The notes below the pieces were generated by a model. That model ran no database searches and had not been told where the DNA came from. It saw only the letters and a program-made list of their open reading frames with translations. From Paraburkholderia megapolitana (GTDB taxonomy: Bacteria > Pseudomonadota > Gammaproteobacteria > Burkholderiales > Burkholderiaceae): a stretch of 64,000 nucleotides of DNA. Of the stretch, positions 34,139 to 44,540 are shown piece after piece. The DNA is taken from positions 806,001 to 870,000 of the forward strand of contig NZ_CP041743.1 of the NCBI RefSeq assembly GCF_007556815.1, read 5' to 3'. The stretch's first letter is position 1, and each line of letters starts with the position of its first letter. The position numbers and the translations under genes are program-made.

Positions 34139-35212
34139 TCAAACAAGGCGCAAGCCGTTCTCCGGCAAAATCTCCTGAATCACGGCGAACCGATGCTCTT
34201 TCACAGCATCGTGGAATTTCCGGTAGTCGCTTTGCTCGAACGCCGGAGTCCAGACGGGCCCCGACTTGCCATCGTCCTTGACCTTGATACCTGTCGCCTT
34301 GTGCTTCCAGGAACCGGGTCCTTTAGGGATATAGGCAACCAGTTCTTCCTGCAAACCGGGAAACGCACCCGCGGCCAGCCAGTCGTGGATGACCTGCAGC
34401 CGCACGTTTTCGTCCGTATCGACGCTGGTCGAAAGCAGCTCGCGCAATACGCTTTTCTCCTGTGCTTTCAGGCCCGGCTGGGTGTTCAAATCGTCCGCGC
34501 CCGCACAGTACGCCTGCACGGCGCGACAAGCCATGTCGGCGGCAACGAGGAAGTCGGGGAGATTGTCCCGTACCACGCGCTGTCCCTTGCCGTTGACGTA
34601 GTGCCATTTTGCCCACGGCTGGTCGGGATAATGCAGAGCGGCGCCATGTCCGAGCGGGACGGTACGTGAAAGCACTTCGGCCTCGACATCGTCGACGAGA
34701 TGGTCCGTCGCGCGCCGGATATGTTCAAACCATTGCGCCGGGGTACAGTCTTCAGCTTCGAGGTGACTGACCTTGTTGTAGTCGGACTCGATGCCGGCGA
34801 AACCCTGGTGTGCCCAGGTATCGACATACGTGTGCAAGGTCACGCCGAGTCGATGCAAATCGTTGTCGGTACCTTTCTTCGCAATGGCCTTGAGAATGAC
34901 CTCGCGCGCGACCTTGCTGTCGGGACGGCAAACAGCGCGTTCCTCAAGGGTATTCCCTTCCCCTGCGGGGAGAAAATGAAACGGCGTCCAGACGAGTCGA
35001 TTCAACTCGTTGAACAGATTCTCGTAATCGAAAATCTTGTGGGCGCTTGCGATGCGCTCGAAACGCTCGCCGCCTGCGAAATACAGCAGGCCGGGTGTTG
35101 TAGCGTCGTCGACGTACTGACAGGCGTGCGCCACGGTCGTTGCGTCCGCAACGGGTAGTCCGGCAAGCCTCGATACAACGTAAATGACGCCATAATGGAA
35201 ATCGATATTCAT
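34139..35212 (-). CDS. DUF6765-like protein of unknown function
   Basis: 357 residues from ATG 35212 (MNIDFHYGVIYVVSRLAGLP), with a purine-rich GAGAGA upstream; the longer frame to 35290 lacks support. The protein starts with the characteristic DFHYG and has spaced His/Asp residues: VAHACQYVDDAT, VTLHTYVDTWAHQGFAGIES and HIRRATDHLVDDVEAE. These resemble metal-binding residues in the zinc-dependent phospholipase C/S1 nuclease fold, so a metal-dependent hydrolase is possible. No signal peptide. It is convergent with the GH64 glucanase and stands alone. Name by resemblance only. Confidence 0.72.
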   Translation of the reverse strand: MNIDFHYGVIYVVSRLAGLPVADATTVAHACQYVDDATTPGLLYFAGGERFERIASAHKIFDYENLFNELNRLVWTPFHFLPAGEGNTLEERAVCRPDSKVAREVILKAIAKKGTDNDLHRLGVTLHTYVDTWAHQGFAGIESDYNKVSHLEAEDCTPAQWFEHIRRATDHLVDDVEAEVLSRTVPLGHGAALHYPDQPWAKWHYVNGKGQRVVRDNLPDFLVAADMACRAVQAYCAGADDLNTQPGLKAQEKSVLRELLSTSVDTDENVRLQVIHDWLAAGAFPGLQEELVAYIPKGPGSWKHKATGIKVKDDGKSGPVWTPAFEQSDYRKFHDAVKEHRFAVIQEILPENGLRLV

Positions 35213-35456
35213 GACTGGTCTCTCTTTTTCTTCGCCTGTTGCGTAGTCAAGGAACGGGCTGATGGTCTGCAAGTTTGCCCGATTCTTCACGCAGGGTTGG
35301 CGGTTCGCGTTGGCGCTGCCTAAAGAACGAGTGTTACAGGACTTAATTTCAGCTTCAAGTCCGGAAACCCCTCACAGGGTACTTTTCTGCGTTGGGCGGC
35401 ACAGGGCGAGCCGCATAAGGATGCGTCACTCAGGCAAGGCCGCGACTTTCCTGCTC

Positions 35457-36428
35457 TCAGTGCGACGAGACATAGATTGCATCCGCGAACACCTCCGGGA
35501 TGGCGAAGCTCTCGCGCATACGCTTCGCCTCCGCCGCCGGTGTCATACCGAACAGACGCTTGAACTCTCTGCTGAACTGGGACTGACTCGTATAACCGAC
35601 AGCATGGCTCGCTGCTTCCGCAGTCAGATCCTGCCGCACCATCAACAGACGAGCCTGATGCAGACGAGTCGACTTCACGTACTGCATCGGCGACACCTGC
35701 GTAATCGCCTTGAAGTGGCTATGGAAGCTCGGCACACTCATCCCTGCTTCGTCGGCGAGTTGCGTAACGTCGAGGGGACCCGCGTAGCCGGCATGGATAA
35801 GATGTATCGATCTGCCTATCCGGCCGAACTGTCCTCGCATTGCTAAAGCCTCCCTCATCGAGCCGCCCTGAGCGCCTGACAGCACGCGGAAATACACTTC
35901 GCGCAGCAGCCCTGGGCCTAGCACAGCAGCTTCGAGCGGTCGGCCCAGTGCCTCGATGAAGCGCAATACGGATGCCTGCATGGCTTCATCCATCGGCGTC
36001 GACATCATGCTCTGCGGAGCTTGCACACGCTCCCCGGTGCCTTCGTGATCGATCTGCGCCGCGAGCTCGGCGGCCATTGTGAAATCGAGGTGCAGATACA
36101 GCGCAAGCAGCGGACGCTGCGGCGTCGCATCGGTTTCCATGCTGAACGGCACGGGTACGGACACGGCCAGATAGTGACGCTCGTCGTAGAGGTAGAGCTG
36201 ATCGCCGAAGTGGCCTCGCTTGCGCCCCTGGCAAACAATCACGATACCGGGGTCGTACAGAACCGGCGTGCGCGACAGCGCACGGTTCGAACGCAGGATG
36301 CGCACGCTCGGCAACGCCGTCAGGTTGTAGCCCTCATCGGGAGCCAACGCGCGCAGCAGCGCAACCATGTGTTGCTGGCTTTGCGAGGATAGATCGGAGG
36401 GCTGGGGAACGGCGCGCCTTGTACTCAT
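35457..36428 (-). CDS. AraC-family transcriptional regulator (AraC_N + HTH_18)
   Basis: 323 residues from ATG 36428; a TTG four codons upstream is possible, neither has a clear RBS. The N-terminal cupin-like AraC_N domain (PGIVIVCQGRKRGHFGDQLY, YLAVSVPVPFSMETDATPQR) is followed by the double HTH at about residues 215-310 (TQLADEAGMSVPSFHSHFKA, AASHAVGYTSQSQFSREFKR). It is divergent from the SDR gene at 36523 with a 94-nt gap, and regulators of this type commonly control such an adjacent oxidoreductase. Confidence 0.94.
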   Translation of the reverse strand: MSTRRAVPQPSDLSSQSQQHMVALLRALAPDEGYNLTALPSVRILRSNRALSRTPVLYDPGIVIVCQGRKRGHFGDQLYLYDERHYLAVSVPVPFSMETDATPQRPLLALYLHLDFTMAAELAAQIDHEGTGERVQAPQSMMSTPMDEAMQASVLRFIEALGRPLEAAVLGPGLLREVYFRVLSGAQGGSMREALAMRGQFGRIGRSIHLIHAGYAGPLDVTQLADEAGMSVPSFHSHFKAITQVSPMQYVKSTRLHQARLLMVRQDLTAEAASHAVGYTSQSQFSREFKRLFGMTPAAEAKRMRESFAIPEVFADAIYVSSH

Positions 36429-36522
36429 AGTTTTGTGCAATAAATTAAGCGGAATCTGGCTTATTTAGCCACATTCATGAGACTAGTATGCACTCTCCAA
36501 TCAAGGTTCGGGAGAGATTTCA

Positions 36523-37356
36523 ATGACATCCAGTAAAGTTCTGCTCATCACGGGCGTCAGCAGCGGTTTCGGCCGCGCACTCGCAAAAGAAGCACTGGCA
36601 GTGGGTCACAAGGTCGTCGGTACGGTGAGAAGTGCACAGGCAAAGCGCGATTTCGAGTCTTTGCATACGAACGCGGCCTTTGGACGTGTGCTCGACGTGA
36701 CCGACTTCGACACGATCGAGCACGTCGTTGCGGAAATCGAGGCGAGCGTGGGCCCCATCGATGTCCTCGTCAACAACGCCGGCTACGGTCACGAGGGGGT
36801 CATGGAAGAATCGCCGCTGTCGGAGATGCGCCGACAGTTCGATGTGAATGTATTCGGCGCGGCCGCCATGATGAAGGCCGTGCTGCCGTACATGCGCGAG
36901 CGTCGACGTGGGCACATTCTGAATATCACGTCGATGGGCGGCTACATCACCATGCCGGGAATCGCCTATTACTGCGGCAGCAAATACGCGCTGGAAGGTA
37001 TCTCCGAGGCGCTTGGCAAAGAGGTCAAACCTTTCGGCATTGCTGTGACAGCCGTGGCGCCTGGTTCGTTTCGCACCGACTGGGCAGGTCGCTCGATGAC
37101 GAGAACACCTCGCTCGATTGCAGACTACGACGACACTTTCGAACCGATCCGCAAGGCGCGAGAAGAGAAAAGCGGCAAGCAACTGGGAGATCCCGCAAAA
37201 GCTGCACGCGCGATGCTTGTTGCAATCGCCGCCGACCACCCACCTGCACATCTATTGCTCGGTAGCGACGCCCTCGCGCTCGTGCGAGACAAGCTGTCGG
37301 CATTGGAGAATGAAATCGGTGCGTGGGAGGCTGTTACGGTCTCGACGGACGGTTGA
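36523..37356 (+). CDS. SDR family oxidoreductase
   Basis: 277 residues beginning MTSSKVLLITGVSSGFGRAL. Motifs: TGVSSGFG, NNAG in VLVNNAGYG, catalytic Ser in NITSMGG and YCGSKYA (Tyr, Lys), then APGSFRTDWAG. The length and the ALEGISEALGKEVKPFGIAV segment place it among classical short-chain reductases of unknown substrate, often induced with an AraC_N-type regulator, which here is divergent. Purine-rich GGGAGAG lies 10 nt upstream of the ATG. Confidence 0.93.
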   Translation: MTSSKVLLITGVSSGFGRALAKEALAVGHKVVGTVRSAQAKRDFESLHTNAAFGRVLDVTDFDTIEHVVAEIEASVGPIDVLVNNAGYGHEGVMEESPLSEMRRQFDVNVFGAAAMMKAVLPYMRERRRGHILNITSMGGYITMPGIAYYCGSKYALEGISEALGKEVKPFGIAVTAVAPGSFRTDWAGRSMTRTPRSIADYDDTFEPIRKAREEKSGKQLGDPAKAARAMLVAIAADHPPAHLLLGSDALALVRDKLSALENEIGAWEAVTVSTDG

Positions 37357-37624
37357 GAACTTCGCGTTGCCCGTCGCCTCGCGGCAGTGTCACCACTTTC
37401 CGGGACAGACATTGCGAGAGCACCCCGGTCTAATGATCAGCCTGGGAACACATTCGTGAATCCGGAGCTTGCTTATCGATTGCCGCGCGTTTGACATCCT
37501 TTTAGTCAGGAATGCATCGGAACCCAGATATGCGACCCGGCTCACGACACCCCCATTCGATCGGTGTCCACCACATCCGGCCTTTCCATTGCTGATGCGT
37601 TTTCCCTGCTGACGGAGCAACATC

Positions 37625-38596
37625 TTGAGATTTGACAGAAAACGCGTACTGGTCACGGGCGGCGCCGGCTTTCTCGGCTCCCACCTTTGCGAGAGGCTGG
37701 TCGGGCTAGGTCACGACGTGATCTGTCTGGATAACTTCATGACGGGGACCAAGGACAACGTCGCAGGTTTGCTCGGCAACTCTCACTTCGAAGTACTGCG
37801 TCACGACGTCACGTTCCCGCTCTATACCGAGGTCGACGAAATCTACAATCTGGCCTGCCCGGCTTCCCCCGTGCATTACCAGTTCGACCCGGTGCAGACG
37901 ACCAAGACAAGTGTGATGGGTGCGATCAATATGCTGGGGCTGGCAAAGCGCACGCATGCGCGCATTCTGCAAGCGTCCACGAGTGAGGTCTATGGAGACC
38001 CGACCGTTCATCCGCAACGCGAAGACTATCGGGGCAATGTCAATCCGCTCGGGCCGCGGGCCTGCTATGACGAAGGAAAGCGCTGCGCGGAAACGCTATT
38101 CTTCGACTACTACCGACAGCATCACGTCGATATCAAGGTCGTGCGAATCTTCAACACCTACGGGCCGCGCATGAGTCCCAACGACGGGCGGGTCGTATCC
38201 AACTTCATTGTTCAGGCTTTGCGCGGAGAGGACATCACGCTATATGGCGACGGTTCCCAGACGCGGGCATTTTGCTATGTAGACGACCTGATCTCCGGCC
38301 TTGTCGGCATGATGCAAACGCCGAAAGATACGACAGGCCCAGTCAATCTAGGCAATCCACATGAAATTCCGGTGCGCGAACTGGCTGAACGCATCATCCG
38401 CCTGACCGACTCAAGCTCGAAAATCGTGTTCCGACCGCTGCCCGTCGACGACCCTCTACAGCGATGCCCGGACATCGGCCTCGCGCACAACCTGCTTGAC
38501 TGGCAACCGCGCGTGGCGCTGGATGCGGGCCTGCATCGCACGATCGACTACTTCCGGGCGAGTTTGGGATTACGGCTATCCGCGCTTACCGCTTGA
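37625..38596 (+). CDS. UDP-glucuronate decarboxylase (UDP-xylose synthase), extended SDR
   Basis: 323 residues from TTG 37625, supported by GGAG 7 nt upstream and by the position of the dinucleotide motif. Motifs: [15 protein letters not shown] (NAD), [20 protein letters not shown] (typical of UDP-xylose synthase), TSEVYGDP, and the unusual catalytic stretch [13 protein letters not shown] (Tyr, Lys). It converts UDP-glucuronate to UDP-xylose, with Arg residues near the C-terminal half expected to bind the carboxylate. Such genes serve exopolysaccharide, LPS or glycosylation; no glycosyltransferase is nearby, so the gene stands alone here. Confidence 0.93.
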   Translation: MRFDRKRVLVTGGAGFLGSHLCERLVGLGHDVICLDNFMTGTKDNVAGLLGNSHFEVLRHDVTFPLYTEVDEIYNLACPASPVHYQFDPVQTTKTSVMGAINMLGLAKRTHARILQASTSEVYGDPTVHPQREDYRGNVNPLGPRACYDEGKRCAETLFFDYYRQHHVDIKVVRIFNTYGPRMSPNDGRVVSNFIVQALRGEDITLYGDGSQTRAFCYVDDLISGLVGMMQTPKDTTGPVNLGNPHEIPVRELAERIIRLTDSSSKIVFRPLPVDDPLQRCPDIGLAHNLLDWQPRVALDAGLHRTIDYFRASLGLRLSALTA

Positions 38597-39536
38597 CGTA
38601 ACGTATTGGCGGTGTACCTCGTCTACCTGACTCTGCAGTAGTTCGTGCCGGCATGAGTGCTGACACGAACTGCGCACACCTGCTGCCAGTTTTCGCTTGA
38701 GCATGAACCCGTTGCGCTACGTCAAGCGTAATGCTTCGTCATCCTCTGTGCATGTACACCACCCGACTCCCACTGAATAGCCTTCGCGGAAAACGTCTGC
38801 AGTAGAGTAGACCCTGTCTCATCGATGTCCGCACCGTGCGCGCGCAATGCCGCAATCAGTTTCTCCGGTGCAAGTTCTTACACCATATTGCAATCGTCTT
38901 CCCACATGCTCGAGTCGACATCGATCGACAACGCGCGGGTTCCTCGAAACGATGTTTCGCAATTGTCATCGATCCGTCGCCACTACATCGATGCGTCATC
39001 GAGTCGGTGCTATTCTCCGAAACGATGTTTCGTGGGAACAGGAGTTCCGTCGCATAAGGCGATGATGTTTTGATGCGCTTCGCATCGAGGCGAAAAACGC
39101 ATACGGGAACGTCGATTGTGATCTGGGTGACCGGATATCTGGAACGCATGATCGTCTTGCCGATGGCTACGCACAAGGATCTCAGCTACGCACTAGCGAT
39201 GCTGAATTGCTTTCAGTTGATGCGCACGACCAACAAAAAGCACATGATACGTACGGGCAAAACTGATGAGCACGGGCAAAGTTGCACAGTTACACGCCAC
39301 GCAGTTCGACTCATTGATAACATAAACCATGCTGATCATATCGGGATGTCCGCGCCTGTCGGCCCTTACCGCAATGCAGACGTAACAAACCAGTAACGCT
39401 ATTGCAATACGAAGATTGGCCAAGTGTCCTTTTCATCAACGCCGCGCGATTGAACGAACCGGACAGAGACGACTACGACACCTGCGAAGAAAGGTGTGTC
39501 TCTGCGGTGCTCATTCGTGAAACAGTACAGGCCACT
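38597..39536. other. Long non-coding region upstream of LuxR-type regulator 1
   Basis: About 940 nt. Overlapping short frames in several phases show no family features. The frame of the LuxR-type gene is open from TTG 39402, but residues before ATG 39537 have no RBS and do not align with its paralogue. It contains two copies of a 15-bp palindrome (38945-38959 and 39018-39032). Confidence 0.5.
38945..39032. repeat. Duplicated palindrome CGAAACGATGTTTCG, 73 nt apart
   Basis: Copies at 38945-38959 and 39018-39032 are identical, each with 6-bp arms (CGAAAC/GTTTCG) around GAT. The 73-nt spacing is close to seven helical turns, so both sites face the same side of the DNA. Likely binding sites for a dimeric regulator, perhaps the LuxR-type protein encoded 500 nt downstream. 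Confidence 0.6.
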
Positions 39537-40301
39537 ATGCGCGACAGCATCGTACAACTCGGAAGAGTGATTTCTAACGTAGGTACGACCAGGTTCTTTC
39601 CAGCCATGAAGCGGTTCATCGGCGACACGGTCGCGATCGACGCGATGCACGTGTCGATCTGGAACAGCGACGAGCATCGCGGCCGCTTCATCGATGGCGT
39701 TGCGGTCCACGGTGCCGAACTGCATGGCGCCGATATGCGCGATCATCTTCCCGAGCCGTTGATGGCGCAGATTCTCGATCTGGATGGCCCGCAGATCATC
39801 CACGTAGAAGCGCGGGCAGCCGGTGCTGCCGATTCGATATCGCCCATGTATCGATGTCTCATGCTGATGCGGCGATTCAATTCGCATTTCATCATCGTTC
39901 TGCAACGAAATGCGGAGCGTGGCGATTTCCAGCCGGACGAACTTACGTCGCTTGGTGATCTGTCATTGGTGTTGTTGCCGCTCGTCGAGCAGCACACGTC
40001 GCCGCAACCGCCCGCCCCGATCGACGACACGCCCGCGATTACCGCCGCCGACACGTTGTTGCCGGACAGCAGCGTCGCTACGCTTTCGCAAACCTTCTTG
40101 ACGCGCCTCGAGCAGAGGCACATCACGCTGTCGTCACGCGAGCAACAGGTCTGCATCCTGATCCTGTCGGGGCACACGCTGCCCTCGATCTGCGAAGAAC
40201 TCAACCTCAGGGCAAGCACGGTAGAAACCTATCTAAAACGTGCGCGCATCAAGCTTGGGCTCAGCGGGCGGCACGGCCTGTCGCGCTGGATGATCGAATA
40301 G
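39537..40301 (+). CDS. LuxR-type HTH transcriptional regulator 1
   Basis: 254 residues from ATG 39537, chosen because MRDSIVQLGRVISNVGTTRF aligns with the first residues of the paralogue at 41227; the frame is open to TTG 39402. The C-terminal LuxR-type HTH is clear: LSSREQQVCILILSGHTLPS, ICEELNLRASTVETYLKRAR, then KLGLSGRHGLSRWM. The N-terminal 150 residues (about 1-160) form a sensor-like domain without receiver Asp motifs or the autoinducer-binding tryptophans of quorum-sensing LuxR proteins. Domain and length match its neighbour. Targets unknown. Confidence 0.85.
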   Translation: MRDSIVQLGRVISNVGTTRFFPAMKRFIGDTVAIDAMHVSIWNSDEHRGRFIDGVAVHGAELHGADMRDHLPEPLMAQILDLDGPQIIHVEARAAGAADSISPMYRCLMLMRRFNSHFIIVLQRNAERGDFQPDELTSLGDLSLVLLPLVEQHTSPQPPAPIDDTPAITAADTLLPDSSVATLSQTFLTRLEQRHITLSSREQQVCILILSGHTLPSICEELNLRASTVETYLKRARIKLGLSGRHGLSRWMIE

Positions 40302-41226
40302 GGTCGGCCGTCGCACTCCACCTGTCCAACTGAATGCGTGCCACCTTTCCGGGCCGGTGCGGCCATTACAATGCGTCGCGCATTTCCACCAATTGGGACG
40401 CTATGCCGAATCGCAATTCTCAATTAATAATTACCATGATTTATCAATGATGAATAATTCCATAGATTAATGATCAGACAATTGAATACCGGTCCATCTA
40501 CACTTCCGCCGGATCATTGAATGGACATGCAGCAGTCATTAGCGCATCATCGAGACCGCTATATCAACGACAAAATCCAGATTTCAGTATATATTGCCAC
40601 TTGACCGGATCCCCACCCCGCAAGGTTTTCCGGCACTCAGATGCGCGAAAGATACAAAAATTTCCCCCTGCAATTCGCCGAATTTTCATCGAATTTTTGG
40701 CAGATCCATGTTATGGACGAAACGCCATTTCCCTCCTGTCATCATGCGCATGGCATTGAATAGCGCCAGTGAAATTCATTTTGAATTGTCTGAATGATTT
40801 TGTAATTTTTGGAACTTGCGAAATGAGTTGTCATTAGGTTATTTATAGTAATCGATTAAAATTTTAAATGAGAAAATATCCACTCACCTGACGTATCATC
40901 ACTCCCGGTCCACAAGATCAATGTTATCGCCGCGTATTCGTCGGCGCTGGATCCGGTAGGGTCTTACGACCTACCCCGTCGATGCCAAGTAACTGTTCCT
41001 GAAAGCCCCGAACAACAAGATGAAGCGCCGAGATCGAATCGTCGGCGCGGCGTCGTCCTGCCCGCGTGCCCTGGTATTCACTGATAGCGATATGAAAGCT
41101 TCGAAAGCATTTCGATAACTCACACTCATTCCCCCAATACCGTCGATACATCGGCGTAAGAGTCAGTGAGCAGCGAAGTCATTTTCCAGATGGCAAAATT
41201 GCCATGTAGATTTTGAGGAGTTCGAA
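40302..41226. other. AT-rich non-coding region between the two LuxR-type genes
   Basis: 925 nt, notably AT-rich at 40420-40900, without a frame that has both an RBS and protein-like composition. It separates two duplicated regulators and may mark acquired DNA or a large regulatory region. Confidence 0.5.
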
Positions 41227-42033
41227 TTGAACGGTTTTTTTGCGAAGATGGGACAGGTGATCACCGACAGCGGAACCGATAACTTCGTGGCTGGCATACA
41301 CAGGCTGATCAACGACTACGTGCCAGTAGACGTGACCGAGGCGACGAACTGGATTATCGACAAGACGAACAAGAACGTAGCCACGATTCAGCGGCTGGGC
41401 ACGTGGGGAGCGGCTGCCAACCAGTTTAGCTTCTGCCGCGACGTCGGACATTCATGCGAAGACAGACCTGAATCGTCAATATTGAGCAGAATCGTTAATT
41501 CAGAAGATTCGCAGTTGATTCATTTAAAACCGCGCACTGTGTCTCACGATATTCACGACAATTCTTCCGGTATCGTTTATCAATGCATCCTGCTCTCCCA
41601 TCAAGATAATCGACGTCACGTCATTTCATTATCCCGGGCGGCACAACCGCGCGATTTTTCATTACAGGAATTATCGGTATTGAAACAACTTTCCGATGCC
41701 ATTCTGCCGGCAGTCGGATATCACGCCCGCAGAAGAATTCGCGAACCGAAACGCGACGGATTAACTACCGCAGTGCCGGGCGCCGCCGAAAACCACGCAA
41801 TGCAGTTACAGCGCAACTTCGACGAGCGTCTGAACGAGATGGGCGTCGTGCTGTCGAGCCGGGAGTATCAGGTCTGCCTCGCGCATCTACTGGGCAACAC
41901 GTTGCCCGCTATCGCCCGCCAGCTCAGCGTACAGGAGAGCACGGCAGCCACGTACTTCAAGCGTGCAGGCATCAAGCTGAATCTGAGCGGCCGGCATGGC
42001 TTTGCCAAATGGATGCTCGGCACGGCCTCCTAG
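41227..42033 (+). CDS. LuxR-type HTH transcriptional regulator 2 (paralogue)
   Basis: 268 residues from TTG 41227, with GAGGAG exactly 6 nt upstream, a strong initiation site despite the rare start codon. C-terminal HTH: LSSREYQVCLAHLLGNTLPA, IARQLSVQESTAATYFKRAG, then KLNLSGRHGFAKWML, closely parallel to regulator 1. The N-terminal domain (KMGQVITDSGTDNFVAGIHR...) aligns with regulator 1 as a diverged copy. No phosphoacceptor or acyl-homoserine lactone signature is visible. Codons in the middle of the gene are more AT-rich than in neighbours, which may point to foreign origin. Confidence 0.87.
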   Translation: MNGFFAKMGQVITDSGTDNFVAGIHRLINDYVPVDVTEATNWIIDKTNKNVATIQRLGTWGAAANQFSFCRDVGHSCEDRPESSILSRIVNSEDSQLIHLKPRTVSHDIHDNSSGIVYQCILLSHQDNRRHVISLSRAAQPRDFSLQELSVLKQLSDAILPAVGYHARRRIREPKRDGLTTAVPGAAENHAMQLQRNFDERLNEMGVVLSSREYQVCLAHLLGNTLPAIARQLSVQESTAATYFKRAGIKLNLSGRHGFAKWMLGTAS

Positions 42034-42541
42034 CGCCAGGAGCAGGCCTGGGCCCAGGGCAGATCGCCCGATAGAGGGCCGCACATCGTCGCCATCCCGC
42101 GCGTCGTCCCGTTGCGTCGCAAGTAGCGTCGACCCTACTGCGCTCTTCTGAAATGCCGCCATTGTTGCGGTATTCAATCGTTAAAAAGACCTTCAAGAAA
42201 CCTTTCATCCCACCCAGAAAGGCTTAATGAAAAAGGCTGTCCGGGCTCTGAAATACTTTTGCTCCGGCGGTAAACAATTATTCATTCGCGCATCGCAACA
42301 ATAATCTTCCGCTTTACACACCGAATCTCGTTACCAGTTCCGGCTGTTAGTATTTTTCTCCGACCGCCTCTATTTTCGTAGGGTCGCAATGATCGCTGGA
42401 AATACGCAGGTCGAGAAAAACCCCCGCTTCGCTGTAATAACGACACCTCCAGTTCCGACGAAAGGCATGGGAATGCACGATGCAGCCGCCCTGGCATCGC
42501 CCCCAGTTTCTTTGCCATTGCTCACGAGGAGTCCCCTGCGC
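42034..42541. other. Intergenic region upstream of DoxX gene
   Basis: About 500 nt with no supported gene. The DoxX frame is open back to 42389, and ATG 42473 with AAGG 7 nt upstream is an alternative start, so the right end of this region is uncertain. Confidence 0.45.
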
Positions 42542-43051
42542 ATGAACACCGTCCGTTGCCTGTTGCGTCTCGCCGATCCCGCCACACTGGCCAACCGCTG
42601 GGGCCTCGCGCGCTGGGCGCCGCTGCCGTTACGGCTGATCGTCGGATATGGCTTGATTGCGCATGGCTACGCGAAGATCATCAAGGACCCCGAGAACTTC
42701 GCCGCGATTCTTCATGCGCTCGGCGTTCCGGCCGCGCACTTCATGGCGTGGGCGACGATTGCCATCGAACTGCTGGGCGGCACGGCCATTCTGGCGGGAG
42801 CATTCGTGCCGCTCGCGGTCGTGCCGATGATCGTCGTGCTGGCTGTTGCCATTTTCACGGTACATCTGCCGTTCGGGTTCACGTCGATCAAGTTGATGGC
42901 CGTGACCAGCGCGGGCCCGCAGTTTGGTCGGCCCGGCTATGAAACGGACCTGCTCTACATTGCCTGCCTCGTCGCGCTGGTATTCGGCGGCTCGGGGCCG
43001 TTCTCGGTCGATGGTTTTTTACACGGCCGAAAGGTAACGAGAGGGAAATGA
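42542..43051 (+). CDS. DoxX family membrane protein
   Basis: 169 residues from ATG 42542 (MNTVRCLLRLADPATLANRW). Four membrane helices in DoxX order: PLRLIVGYGLIAHGYAKIIK with the G-Y-x-H-G feature, then FMAWATIAIELLGGTAILAG, VVPMIVVLAVAIFTVHLPFG, and LLYIACLVALVFGGSGPFSV. DoxX proteins are small inner-membrane proteins linked to redox or quinone-related stress, without a settled activity. The start could be earlier (42467 or 42473). It converges on the MFS gene at 43105. Confidence 0.87.
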   Translation: MNTVRCLLRLADPATLANRWGLARWAPLPLRLIVGYGLIAHGYAKIIKDPENFAAILHALGVPAAHFMAWATIAIELLGGTAILAGAFVPLAVVPMIVVLAVAIFTVHLPFGFTSIKLMAVTSAGPQFGRPGYETDLLYIACLVALVFGGSGPFSVDGFLHGRKVTRGK

Positions 43052-43104
43052 ATTACTCGCGCCGCATCGCGCCGGGCTAAGCCTGGCCCGCCGCGGTTAT
43101 GTCC

Positions 43105-44367
43105 TTACGCCACCTCGCCGCTGCGGCAAACGGCGGCCTCGGACTGCAGTTGCGCGAGATGTCGCAACAGCTTCGTCACCATCCCGACCACGGTCAGCGC
43201 GAGAATCACGAAGAATCCTGCGAGCGGCGTCAATACCTGTACCGACACGAAACCGGCCAGCCCCATCATCGCCGACGACACGAGCAACAGCGCACAGCCG
43301 AGAATCGCGCTTGTCAGCCCCGCGATATGCGGGAACAGCGAGTTGCCCTTGGCCATCAGGGTCGGATACATCGCGCCGGCGCAGAATCCCATCACGAGCA
43401 CCGGTGTAGCGAGCGTCCAGACCCGCAGACCGACCGTCAGCGCAAGCACCAGCATCGCGATCGACGCGGCCGCCATCACGCGCGCGCCGATATGCAGCCG
43501 CTGCTCCGCGCTCGGCAGGCGCGGGCCGTGCACGCGATTCGACAGGCCGCCCAGGAAATACATCAAGCCGATGCCGAGCGCGAGATAGGCGAAGTAGGTC
43601 GGCGGCTTGTGCAAGGTGTTCTGCACCATGAACGGCCCGACGATGTTGAACACCAGCAGGATGCTGTAGCACAGCCCTTGCGCGAGAAAGCAGCTCTGGA
43701 ACACCGGGCTCGAGAGTACCTTGCCCGCGTTCGTGAACAATGTGCGCGGCGCGAGGTGTACCGGCTGCGGCAAGGTCTCGCGATAACGCCAGACCAACGC
43801 CCACATCACCAGCGAATAGACGAGCAAAAAGACCAGGCAGGACTTCCAGCCGAACAACGTTTGCAGGTGTGCGCCGATCACCGGCGCAACAATCGGCGCG
43901 AGCCCCCATGCGATCGCCATGTACGTGAACGCATGAATCAGCGCCTGCCCGGAGAACGAATCGGTGATGATCGCCTTCGCGAGCAGGTTGGTGGAGGCAA
44001 TACCAAAGCCCTGCAGACAGCGGGCGAGCAGGAACATCTCCAGATTCGGCGCGGCAAGCGACAACACGCAACCGATCGTGAATATTACAAGTCCGAAAGC
44101 AAGCACGGGCTTGCGACCGTGTGCGTCGGCTACAGGCCCGAAGACAAGCTGGCCGAGCGCGTAAGCCGCCATATAGCCGGACACGCTCGACTGGATCGCC
44201 TGAGGCGATGTCGCGAAGAAACGTGCCATCGCGGGGAGCGCGGGGACGTAAATGTCGATTGCGAGTTGGCCCGCTGAGGCAAACAGACAGATCAGGAATA
44301 ACAGGAAGCGCGGCGAATTCGGCGTGCGCGCAGGAGTAAGCGCGTGCTCAGGGAGAGTGTGGTTCAT
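43105..44367 (-). CDS. MFS multidrug efflux transporter, Bcr/CflA (DHA1) family
   Basis: 420 residues, 12 membrane helices. Family signals: TM1 SAGQLAIDIYVPALPAMARF (I-D-x-Y-x-P-A-L-P), FGPVADAHGRKPVLAFGLVI in loop 2-3 and GWKSCLVFLLVYSLVMWALV after TM5. It exports drugs such as bicyclomycin or chloramphenicol-type compounds, or small metabolites, by proton antiport. No regulator is adjacent. N-terminal about 25 residues are polar and Pro-rich, so a later start is possible. Confidence 0.92.
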   Translation of the reverse strand: MNHTLPEHALTPARTPNSPRFLLFLICLFASAGQLAIDIYVPALPAMARFFATSPQAIQSSVSGYMAAYALGQLVFGPVADAHGRKPVLAFGLVIFTIGCVLSLAAPNLEMFLLARCLQGFGIASTNLLAKAIITDSFSGQALIHAFTYMAIAWGLAPIVAPVIGAHLQTLFGWKSCLVFLLVYSLVMWALVWRYRETLPQPVHLAPRTLFTNAGKVLSSPVFQSCFLAQGLCYSILLVFNIVGPFMVQNTLHKPPTYFAYLALGIGLMYFLGGLSNRVHGPRLPSAEQRLHIGARVMAAASIAMLVLALTVGLRVWTLATPVLVMGFCAGAMYPTLMAKGNSLFPHIAGLTSAILGCALLLVSSAMMGLAGFVSVQVLTPLAGFFVILALTVVGMVTKLLRHLAQLQSEAAVCRSGEVA

Positions 44368-44540
44368 GACAGCTTGAAGGGGCGGATCGGGGGACGTGCA
44401 TTGTTCGCTGCGGGTGAGCGCAACGCGAATGTGGCGCCATCTATGCGTATTGTGCCTGTTATCGCGTTGATGGCGCTTACGTCCCGGCTGGCGCTGGGGT
44501 TACTGTTCAGGCGGTGTAGCTGCGTATCGCGACTAGTGAT

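Noticed and set aside
39402..39536. N-terminal extension of LuxR-type regulator 1 from TTG 39402
   Set aside because: No RBS, and the paralogue starts at the position equivalent to ATG 39537.
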